Below, piece by piece: positions 24,626 to 32,066 of a DNA stretch of 33,822 nt. The DNA is from an uncultured Saprospiraceae bacterium. GTDB lineage: Bacteria > Bacteroidota > Bacteroidia > Chitinophagales > Saprospiraceae. Position numbers and translations under genes: made by a program. Location: positions 1-33,822 of the forward strand of contig CALISO010000031.1 in assembly GCA_938041445.1 (NCBI GenBank), in the 5' to 3' direction. Position 1 is the first letter of the stretch. The number at the start of each line of letters is the position of its first letter. The notes beneath the pieces were generated by a model. It did not search any database. It was not told the DNA's origin and was given only the letters and a program-made list of their open reading frames with translations.

Positions 24626-25789
24626 ATGCCAATATACCATAGACTAGGGAAGATTCCTCCGAAACGTCATACACAGTTTAGACAACCCAATGGTGAGTTA
24701 TATAACGAGCAGTTGTTTGGGACCATTGGTTTTGAAGGTATGTCTTCATTATTATATCACATTCACCGTCCTACACAGGTGAAGACAATAGGGAAGAGTA
24801 TAGATATCGCTCCGAAGGCTGCCTTAGACCGTAATATGCGAGCATTGAAATTGATAGGATTTGATGTTGCACCTGAAAATGATTTTCTAGAGAGTCGCAA
24901 GGATATGCTGTTCAACAGTGATATTACTATTGGAGTTGCAGCACCTAAGAAGTCAATGACCGACTACTTTTATAAGAATGCAGACTGTGATGAGATGCTC
25001 TTTATACACAAAGGGTCTGGTACATTAAGGACACTAGTTGGCAATATCCAATTTGAATATGGAGATTACTTAATTATTCCACGTGGTATGATTTATCAGA
25101 TTGCATTTGATACTGAAGACAATCGAATTCTATACTCTGAGTCAGCTCACCCTATATATACACCTAAGCGCTATCGGAATTGGTTTGGTCAACAGCTAGA
25201 GCATTCGCCTTACTGTGAACGTGATTATAAGTTACCTACAGAGTTAGAGACACATAATGAAGAAGGAGACTTTGTAATGAAGATAAAGAAGCAAGGACAT
25301 TTGCATGAGCTTGTCTATCAGTACCATCCTTTTGATGTTGTCGGTTGGGACGGATACAACTATCCATATGGATTCAGTATCCACAATTTTGAACCCATTA
25401 CAGGACGTGTACATCAACCACCACCAGTCCACCAAACATTTGAGACATCTGCATTTGTGATTTGCTCTTTTTGTCCACGATTATATGACTATCATCCACA
25501 AGCGATACCAGCACCTTACAATCATAGTAATATTGATTCTGATGAATTGCTCTACTATGTTGATGGTGACTTTATGAGTCGCAACGATATTGATGCCGGC
25601 TATATGACCTTGCACCCTGGAGGTATACCGCATGGACCTCACCCAGGTGCATACGAGCGAAGTATTGGTAAGACAAAGACTGATGAGTTAGCTGTGATGA
25701 TTGATACATTTAGACCATTGATGGTAACCCAAGCAGCTTTAGATATTGATGATAAGAAGTACTATAAGTCGTGGTTACACCACGATTAA
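24626..25789 (+). CDS. hmgA: Homogentisate 1,2-dioxygenase
   Basis: I start this at the ATG at 24626, which opens MPIYHRLGKIPPKRHTQF, the usual start of this family. An earlier in-frame ATG at 24578 would add 16 unlike residues. The product has 387 residues. It is a non-heme Fe(II) enzyme that opens the homogentisate ring to maleylacetoacetate in tyrosine and phenylalanine breakdown. Probable iron ligands are His300 (PYNHSN), Glu307 (DSDELLYY) and His336 (GGIPHGPH). It is the first gene of a catabolic operon and lies 26 bases before fumarylacetoacetase. Confidence 0.95.
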   Translation: MPIYHRLGKIPPKRHTQFRQPNGELYNEQLFGTIGFEGMSSLLYHIHRPTQVKTIGKSIDIAPKAALDRNMRALKLIGFDVAPENDFLESRKDMLFNSDITIGVAAPKKSMTDYFYKNADCDEMLFIHKGSGTLRTLVGNIQFEYGDYLIIPRGMIYQIAFDTEDNRILYSESAHPIYTPKRYRNWFGQQLEHSPYCERDYKLPTELETHNEEGDFVMKIKKQGHLHELVYQYHPFDVVGWDGYNYPYGFSIHNFEPITGRVHQPPPVHQTFETSAFVICSFCPRLYDYHPQAIPAPYNHSNIDSDELLYYVDGDFMSRNDIDAGYMTLHPGGIPHGPHPGAYERSIGKTKTDELAVMIDTFRPLMVTQAALDIDDKKYYKSWLHHD

Positions 25790-25815
25790 TGATTATAAGA
25801 AATAGATAATAATAA

Positions 25816-27063
25816 ATGAACCTTACACAATCTTGGATTACAATTCCTGATCAATCAGATTTCACCTTAGCTAATATTCCATTTGGTATTTGTGTCGTAG
25901 ATAATTACTACCACGCTTGTTCTCGAATCGGGGACCAAGTGATACTGCTATCACATCTTGTCCAGGAAGATGCGTTTGCTAAGTATGAGATTCCTGATGG
26001 CCTTTTAAATGAGCCATTTCTGAATAGTTTTATCGCTTTAGGCAAATCTATTACAGTGCCATTCAGAGAAGAGATTCAGTCTTGGTTGAGTGATCAGTCA
26101 AATGCGTCCGCAGTAGAATCAGACATCTTCTATCATATCGATGATGTTGTGATGATGATGCCAGTGCATACACGGGATTATACAGATTTTTACTCTAGTA
26201 TAGAACATGCAACTAACGTAGGGAAGATGTTTCGTGATCCTGAGAATGCGTTGTTACCTAACTGGAGACACCTTCCTGTTGGGTATCACGGCAGAGCATC
26301 ATCAATCGTTGTAAGTGGAGTTGACCTGCATAGACCTATGGGGCAGACAATGGCTAAAGATGCATCGGCACCTACCTATGGCGCTAGCAAACGTGTGGAC
26401 TTTGAGTTGGAAATGGCATGCATCATCGGAAAGGAAAACATCCTAGGATCTCCTGTTTCAACAGCAGAAGCTGAGGCGAGCATATTTGGATTGGCCTTAT
26501 TCAATGATTGGAGTGCTAGAGACATACAGAAGTGGGAATATGTGCCGCTTGGCCCATTTTTAGGTAAGAGTTTCGGGAGTAGTTTATCCCCTTGGATAGT
26601 AACGATAGAAGCCTTGAATCCATACAGAGTTCATGGACCAAAACAAGAGCCGGAAGTGCTCCCTTACTTACAATATGAAGGTGCTAGAAACTTCGATATC
26701 AATCTTTCGGTTAGTATACAGCCTGAAGATTCAGAAGAAGTAGTTGTATGTCGATCTAACTATCAGTATATGTATTGGAATTTGCTACAGCAGATTGCTC
26801 ACCATACAGTGAATGGTTGTAATCTTCAGATAGGAGACATCTTAGCGTCAGGTACAATAAGTGGCAAGAATGAGTCATCCTATGGTTCTATGCTAGAATT
26901 ATCATGGGCAGGAAGCAAGAAGGTGGATGTTGGCAATGGCCAGACTCGTGTGTTTATTGATGATAATGATACTGTGACAATGAGAGGACATTCTGGCTCA
27001 GGTGATCAACGTGTAGGATTCGGAGAGGTATCAACTAAAATACTTCCAGCTCATGGCAAATAG
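25816..27063 (+). CDS. fahA: Fumarylacetoacetase
   Basis: This 415-residue cytosolic hydrolase splits fumarylacetoacetate into fumarate and acetoacetate, the last step of homogentisate breakdown. The animal-enzyme-type blocks are all present: Asp124 and the catalytic His131 in DYTDFYSS...HATNVG, LPVGYHGRASS, metal ligands Glu197 and Glu199 in DFELEM, Asp231 in FNDWSARD, and Lys251 in FLGKSFG. The length matches the eukaryotic-type full-length family with its N-terminal SH3-like domain. Its end overlaps the next gene by 11 bases, which indicates tight translational linkage. Confidence 0.97.
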   Translation: MNLTQSWITIPDQSDFTLANIPFGICVVDNYYHACSRIGDQVILLSHLVQEDAFAKYEIPDGLLNEPFLNSFIALGKSITVPFREEIQSWLSDQSNASAVESDIFYHIDDVVMMMPVHTRDYTDFYSSIEHATNVGKMFRDPENALLPNWRHLPVGYHGRASSIVVSGVDLHRPMGQTMAKDASAPTYGASKRVDFELEMACIIGKENILGSPVSTAEAEASIFGLALFNDWSARDIQKWEYVPLGPFLGKSFGSSLSPWIVTIEALNPYRVHGPKQEPEVLPYLQYEGARNFDINLSVSIQPEDSEEVVVCRSNYQYMYWNLLQQIAHHTVNGCNLQIGDILASGTISGKNESSYGSMLELSWAGSKKVDVGNGQTRVFIDDNDTVTMRGHSGSGDQRVGFGEVSTKILPAHGK

Positions 27064-27925
27064 CTATTTGACGATAGATCCCAAGGAAATTGATCAACCT
27101 AGCTTGCATAGGTATTTATTGACAGCAGTAGCTCCAAGACCAATTGCTCTTGTCAGCACTATAGACCAGCAAGGTTGTGTAAACCTTAGTCCATTTAGCT
27201 TCTTCAATATATTTAGCAGTAATCCACCAACAGTGATATTTTCACCTGCAAGGAGCGGAAGAGACAATACGACTAAGCATACCTACGATAATGCCAAGGT
27301 GCATCCCGAAGCCGTCGTCAATATTGTTAACTATCCTATAGCGGAGCAGATGTCATTATCAAGCACAGCTTATGCAAAAGGTGTAAATGAATTTGTCAAA
27401 GCAGGGTTTACAGAAGTAGCAAGTGACATCGTTAAACCACCAAGAGTAGGAGAGTCTCCAGTCTCATTAGAATGTACAATTAAGCAAATTATTGAATTGG
27501 GTACGGAAGGTGGTGCTGGTAACCTTATTATTGGAGAAGTAGTAAAGATCCACATCAATAGAGACTATCTCAACGCTGATAATCAACTGGATACAAAGAC
27601 ATTGGATCTTGTAGGTAGGATGGGAGGGAGCCATTACATCAGAGCCACGCAAGATTCTTTATTTGAAATACCAAAGCCTATAAAGACAAAAGGAATCGGC
27701 ATAGACCAATTACCTAATCATATCAAATCGAGCAAGCATCTGACTGGCAACCAGCTAGCTCGTCTAGGAAATTATCCATCATTGCCTTCTTCTCAAGAAG
27801 CTCAGATAATTGCTAAACGGCTCGATATCACCACAATTGATGAGATAGATAAAAAGGTTGCCAAGTATATAGACAGCAATGATATTGATATCGCAATAGG
27901 CCTTGCCTTTTTAAAAATATCTTAA
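27053..27925 (+). CDS. Flavin reductase-like FMN-binding protein
   Basis: In this 290-residue protein the first 200 or so residues form a split-barrel flavin-reductase-like domain (VAPRPIALVSTID, NLSPFSFFNIFSSNPP, PVSLECTIKQI, NLIIGEVVKIHI). The C-terminal extension of about 80 helical residues is common in Bacteroidota members. Such proteins bind FMN. The natural reaction in this context is unknown. It starts inside the end of fahA (11-base overlap) and sits 22 bases before the aminotransferase. The context suggests a role in aromatic amino acid catabolism, possibly supplying reduced flavin or acting on a side product. Confidence 0.88.
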   Translation: MANSYLTIDPKEIDQPSLHRYLLTAVAPRPIALVSTIDQQGCVNLSPFSFFNIFSSNPPTVIFSPARSGRDNTTKHTYDNAKVHPEAVVNIVNYPIAEQMSLSSTAYAKGVNEFVKAGFTEVASDIVKPPRVGESPVSLECTIKQIIELGTEGGAGNLIIGEVVKIHINRDYLNADNQLDTKTLDLVGRMGGSHYIRATQDSLFEIPKPIKTKGIGIDQLPNHIKSSKHLTGNQLARLGNYPSLPSSQEAQIIAKRLDITTIDEIDKKVAKYIDSNDIDIAIGLAFLKIS

Positions 27926-27947
27926 CGACACTAAGTAAACACAATCG

Positions 27948-29045
27948 ATGGAGAACAGCATATTCAAACCATACTTGCTAAACGCTGCTACTTATAAAGG
28001 CGGAAAAACTAAATCAGAAATCAAACCAGGTGCAGACCTCATCAAGTTATCTTCCAATGAAAATCTGCTGGGGCCTTCTCCTAAAGCAATAGAAGCAATC
28101 AAAGCATCATTAGCTTCACTCAATGAATATCCTGATGGTAATGCTGCTCGTCTTGTTAAGTCAATCGCAGAGTATTCCAATGGTAAACTTACAGCAGAGC
28201 AAGTTGTATGTGCTAATAGCGGCTCAGAGTGCATAGAGATGATCATCAGAGCCTTTATGGATGATGGCTTAGAGTGTATTGTATCTACACCGACATTTAT
28301 GCCTTACTTGATATTCTCGAGGAAAATGGGTGTCAATGTAATAGATGTACCATTGAAGGCGGATAGCTATGATATGGATATAGATGGCATTATTTCTGCC
28401 ATTAGCGATAGTACTAGACTCATCTTTGTTACAAATCCAAATAATCCAACTGGGACTTACATTCCAGATGATCAAATCAAAGAACTTCTAGAAAGAGTGC
28501 CTGATCATGTTATAGTTGTTATTGATGAAGTCTACTACCAATTTGTATCAAAACCTGACTACTCAACAGCTCATAAGTGGGTAAATGCTGGTTACAATGT
28601 GATTGGAATCAATAGCCTATCTAAAGCCTATGGTTTAGCTGGACTGAGGATCGGATATCTCTATTCAACACCTCAAATAACTGAGTATATTAATAAGCTT
28701 TCTCGGCCGTTTTACCTCAGTACTTTATCCATTGATGCCGGTGTTGCAGCTATATCGGATACAGAATTTATAGATCGGACTGTTAAGTCAGTGGCAAACG
28801 GTAGAGCTTATCTCAAGAAGGAGTTTGACAGACTTGGTTTACACCAAACACCAAGTGAGACAAATTTTATCCTAGTCAAACCTGATATGGACCCAATGGA
28901 GTTTGAAGAGAGCCTACTTCAGCATGATATTATGGTACGACCTGTTGGTAATTTTGGAGCACCAGGATGTGTCAGAATAACTGTTGGTAAAGAAGAACAC
29001 AATGTTCAACTTATCAACGCTTTAGAACAAATATTGCAATCGTAA
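27948..29045 (+). CDS. HisC-like class I/II aminotransferase, probably aromatic in role
   Basis: This 365-residue PLP enzyme of the histidinol-phosphate aminotransferase subgroup has SNENLLGPSPKA near the N-terminus, NPNNPTG (163-169), Asp193 and Tyr196 in VIDEVYY, and the PLP lysine Lys226 in SLSKAYGLAGLR. Arg234 and a C-terminal Arg in VRITVG are the usual phosphate/carboxylate-binding residues. No other his gene is near. Its position after hmgA-fahA suggests it transaminates tyrosine or phenylalanine to feed the pathway; HisC-type enzymes of other bacteria are known to accept aromatic amino acids. A true histidine biosynthetic role cannot be excluded, so I give no gene symbol. Confidence 0.9.
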   Translation: MENSIFKPYLLNAATYKGGKTKSEIKPGADLIKLSSNENLLGPSPKAIEAIKASLASLNEYPDGNAARLVKSIAEYSNGKLTAEQVVCANSGSECIEMIIRAFMDDGLECIVSTPTFMPYLIFSRKMGVNVIDVPLKADSYDMDIDGIISAISDSTRLIFVTNPNNPTGTYIPDDQIKELLERVPDHVIVVIDEVYYQFVSKPDYSTAHKWVNAGYNVIGINSLSKAYGLAGLRIGYLYSTPQITEYINKLSRPFYLSTLSIDAGVAAISDTEFIDRTVKSVANGRAYLKKEFDRLGLHQTPSETNFILVKPDMDPMEFEESLLQHDIMVRPVGNFGAPGCVRITVGKEEHNVQLINALEQILQS

Positions 29046-29049
29046 AGCA

Positions 29050-29490
29050 GTGTACTGTAGAGAGATTACATATGGTTCACCTGCTTACTCGGAAGCTGTA
29101 GCTTTACGTGACCTTGTACTTAGGTTACCTCTTGCTTTAGAGTTTACAAAGGCCCAAATTAGCAGTGAATTTAGAGTCCACCATATTGGGGCATTCACTG
29201 AGGATGGGAAATTGATAGGTATTTTGATCGGGCAGCCTATAGAAGAAATGCCAAATGTTATTAAAATTCGCCAAGTAGCTGTAGATCCAAGTTTACATTC
29301 TAAAGGTATTGGTACTCAACTGATGCAATATGCTGAGATATTCTTTAATCATAAAGGATACACACATTGTACTCTAAACTCAAGAGTGGTTTCGGCAAAA
29401 TTCTATAAAAAATGTAATTATAAAGTCGAAGGAGATGAATTTTTGGAAGTAGGAATACCTCACTTAAAGATGACTAAGAAATTAGTCTAG
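29050..29490 (+). CDS. GNAT-family N-acetyltransferase
   Basis: This 146-residue protein starts at a GTG, four bases after the aminotransferase stop. No ATG fits, and the sequence opening YCREITYGSPAY is family-like. The acetyl-CoA motif is present as RQVAVDPSLHSKGIGTQLM (residues about 77-95), followed by the C-terminal FYKKCNYKVEG block typical of small GNAT enzymes. It is the last gene of the aromatic catabolism operon. Its acceptor is unknown. It converges with the OB-fold gene on the other strand, with a 9-base overlap of their ends. Confidence 0.88.
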   Translation: MYCREITYGSPAYSEAVALRDLVLRLPLALEFTKAQISSEFRVHHIGAFTEDGKLIGILIGQPIEEMPNVIKIRQVAVDPSLHSKGIGTQLMQYAEIFFNHKGYTHCTLNSRVVSAKFYKKCNYKVEGDEFLEVGIPHLKMTKKLV

Positions 29491-29898
29491 CAGTATTCCA
29501 TTCTTCATCACCACTTCCAATAGTTTTCCAGTGCATTGTCCTTTGAGTTTTACATTATCACCAATATCAAGCTTTGAAACCTTATCTGATTCGCTATTCT
29601 CCATGGTACAGAGGACTAATGGTTGACCATTTTTGGTATTTGACAATAACAACACTGAAGCTTGTTCTTGATCTCGAGACTTTTCTTGGATAACTCCTTC
29701 TATAGCGATTACTTTGCCAACATATTTAGTACTTGCAGCTGCTTCGTTCTTATCAAAGGCAACATTAAGTTCTGAGAGTTCCATCGTATAGTCAGGTGCT
29801 ATTGACTCTGCACTATACTTGGGCATAAAGTAGAAGATGCAAGCGACGATACTCAATAATACTATTAACCCTATAAAGAACTTTCCAAACTTCCGCAT
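29482..29898 (-). CDS. Membrane-anchored OB-fold protein (tRNA_anti-like)
   Basis: I use the ATG at 29898, which shares one base with the stop of the upstream YceI-like gene (TGATG); a GTG one codon earlier also fits. The 138-residue product has a hydrophobic N-terminal anchor (about 7-26). A small beta-barrel domain of the tRNA_anti-like (OB-fold) kind follows, with YVGKVIAIEGVI, DIGDNVKLKGQCTG and LLEVVMKNGILLD. Many Bacteroidota carry similar small extracytoplasmic OB-fold proteins of unknown role, often next to YceI-like genes. It is probably periplasmic. Confidence 0.8.
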   Translation of the reverse strand: MRKFGKFFIGLIVLLSIVACIFYFMPKYSAESIAPDYTMELSELNVAFDKNEAAASTKYVGKVIAIEGVIQEKSRDQEQASVLLLSNTKNGQPLVLCTMENSESDKVSKLDIGDNVKLKGQCTGKLLEVVMKNGILLD

Positions 29899-30491
29899 CA
29901 CTTGTAATTAAATAGTACGCTGATCTCAATATCTCTAGATACTCCTAATGATGACATATTGAGAAAACTACCCAATCGTTCTTCAAGAAGTGTATTGATT
30001 TGCTTGACATTTTCTTCTTCAATCTTGATAGCGAAGTCAGAGTATACTTGAATTGTGAAGTCTTTATTCACGATTAGAGTACCACTAGTGATTGTTGTCC
30101 TCTGGTATTCACCAACTGTCAATATCCCTTTGACATCGAAAGTATATTCTCCGTGAGTCTTAAAATCTATTTCCTCAAGATTTGTAATTGCGCCATTAAA
30201 TTGAAATTTCGAATATCCATTGACATTCACGTATTGACTGTTGAATGCCTTATCCAGTGCTCCAGACTCTAATGAAAACGATTTGGTGAGGCCTATAAAT
30301 TCCACACTGCCATCATTGATATCTAGAGTACTTTGGACTTGGTAGTTATCAGCTTCTATTTCGCTCAGTCGATTACTTGACTTGACATTGACATGACCAG
30401 TTCGACAAAGTAGTGTCTGACCTGAAGCTGTTAGGTATGAAAGTATTATGATCAATAATAACAGTGAACAACGAACCATTGGTCTCAACAC
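29898..30491 (-). CDS. YceI-like periplasmic protein
   Basis: This 197-residue protein has a signal peptide (about 1-24, ending TASGQ). The rest is a lipocalin-like YceI-type beta-barrel, with GHVNVKSSNRLSEIEADN, NDGSVEFIGLTKSF, the GYSKFQFNGAI strand and YTFDVKGILTVGEYQR. YceI proteins bind isoprenoid or other lipid-like ligands in the periplasm. The ligand here is not predictable. It overlaps the OB-fold gene by one base in a two-gene operon and has a 77-base gap to the upstream cytochrome peroxidase gene. Confidence 0.85.
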   Translation of the reverse strand: MLRPMVRCSLLLLIIILSYLTASGQTLLCRTGHVNVKSSNRLSEIEADNYQVQSTLDINDGSVEFIGLTKSFSLESGALDKAFNSQYVNVNGYSKFQFNGAITNLEEIDFKTHGEYTFDVKGILTVGEYQRTTITSGTLIVNKDFTIQVYSDFAIKIEEENVKQINTLLEERLGSFLNMSSLGVSRDIEISVLFNYK

Positions 30492-30568
30492 GATTGGCTT
30501 ATTTTAGTTAATTACTAAGTGAATAACAGATTCGAAATAAATACAGCTTAGATAAGCTATCAATAATA

Positions 30569-31930
30569 CTACTGACAGTTTAAATCTCTTACTGACTCTG
30601 GATCTGCATTTGGAAAACATTGCCCAGATGGTACTTCTTCTGGTTGATAACGAAGCAAATTAGGATCTCTAAGAGCATTAACAAGAAATGCTTCTAACTG
30701 AGCAATTTCAGTATCTGTTAAGTTTAGAGGAACAAATGCGTCTGAGAGCATTTCATTGGAAACGTTTGGATTTTCAGATACTGCTTCATTTTTGTATTCA
30801 AGTAATTCACGTACTGATTGAACTGAAGCACCGTGAAAAAGGAATTTTTGATCGTTACCGTTATCAATGTTATAAATACCAGGCACCTTGAATTTGAAGT
30901 TATCGTCAGGGTTTAAGGTAAATCCACCACGACCTAAATTTCTAAAGTCATCTGGTTTAGCATCAAAATAGTCTAACTGATACATATCTTTTACTCCTAA
31001 AGCATGGAACTCAGCTGAACCAAGATTCTTCTCATAGTGACAGTTACTACAGTTCGCATCGTTGAAAAATAGAATTGCGCCTTTTTTTTCCATTTCTGTC
31101 ATAGCATTAGAATTTCCTTTCAACCAATCTTGGAAAGGTGCTTCATTTGATATGATTGTTCTGATATATGCTGATAAGGCAAATGATGCATAGTAATTGC
31201 TATAAAGAGTGTCTTGCCCAGCCAGTTCTGGAAACGCTTTATCGAATAACTCTATATATCCAAGTTCTTCTGCTATCTCGGGAGTGATTAAGATTCTGTG
31301 AGTCTCAATACCTTCTAGGTTTTGAGTTTCTATGCCCGACATACCCAAGTGATTGAGTTCACTTGCATGATTACCGATGCCCCATACAGCTTCAGTACCT
31401 TCATTTACACCTCCTGCACCAAACTGACCATTCCAAAATGTATTAGGCACGAAACCAACATTCAACATTGTCAATGGTCGAGCTGACTGAACATCTAAGT
31501 CGGACTCAGTGTAATCAGTGTAATTCATTATTCTGTCTTCACCTAGATTACCATAGCCAAGTCCTCCATCTGCAATACCTTGGAAGTTACCTGGTCTGAA
31601 TCCTGCTTCGGGTATATGGCATGTCGCACATGAGTATGTACCCATACCTGAAGCAAACTTTGCATTTCTTGCCACACCGGTATCAAAAAATAGAAATTTT
31701 CCTAAATCAACTTTATCTTGAGTTAAGGGGTTTAGAGGTTCGAATGGAATACTATCAAACTGACCTTCATCTGGTAGGATAAAGTGAGATATACTACCGA
31801 CTTCACGAACGATACTTCTACGCAAAGTCTCATCTAGTTCTGCATTAATAGGGGTTACATCATTGAGACACGATGCGAATATCAAAGGAATAGAGCCTAA
31901 TAAAAGTAGATTTCTTATGATCTGATTCAT
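30569..31930 (-). CDS. Di-heme cytochrome c peroxidase-like lipoprotein
   Basis: This 453-residue protein has a lipoprotein signal (lipobox FASC, Cys21), so it is membrane-attached on the periplasmic side. Two c-type heme sites fit the CcpA/MauG superfamily: CATCH (101-105) and CSNCH (294-298). The domain has LGKFLFFDTGVA near the first heme and the usual LEAFLVNALRDP ending. Classical members reduce H2O2 to water with electrons from cytochrome c. MauG-like members instead oxidise protein residues. The two cannot be told apart here. The gene stands alone between a terminator upstream and the YceI-like gene downstream. Confidence 0.93.
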   Translation of the reverse strand: MNQIIRNLLLLGSIPLIFASCLNDVTPINAELDETLRRSIVREVGSISHFILPDEGQFDSIPFEPLNPLTQDKVDLGKFLFFDTGVARNAKFASGMGTYSCATCHIPEAGFRPGNFQGIADGGLGYGNLGEDRIMNYTDYTESDLDVQSARPLTMLNVGFVPNTFWNGQFGAGGVNEGTEAVWGIGNHASELNHLGMSGIETQNLEGIETHRILITPEIAEELGYIELFDKAFPELAGQDTLYSNYYASFALSAYIRTIISNEAPFQDWLKGNSNAMTEMEKKGAILFFNDANCSNCHYEKNLGSAEFHALGVKDMYQLDYFDAKPDDFRNLGRGGFTLNPDDNFKFKVPGIYNIDNGNDQKFLFHGASVQSVRELLEYKNEAVSENPNVSNEMLSDAFVPLNLTDTEIAQLEAFLVNALRDPNLLRYQPEEVPSGQCFPNADPESVRDLNCQ

Positions 31931-32016
31931 GGGGTGACCTTATTTCATTTGTTTAACAACAACATATTAACGATAAAGGTAATATATAATTGTTTCATCT
32001 AAAACAAAAGTAACAA

Positions 32017-32046
32017 AAAAAGGAAAGCATTTCTGCCTTCCTTTTT
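32017..32046 (-). terminator. Intrinsic terminator of the lectin-domain adhesin gene
   Basis: On the minus strand AAAAAGGAA pairs with TTCCTTTTT over 9 bases, with a further GC pair pair-set inside, and a T-run follows. It lies 20 bases after the stop codon of the adhesin gene and before the cytochrome peroxidase gene. Confidence 0.75.
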
Positions 32047-32066
32047 AATATTTTTTTGGCTGAAAA

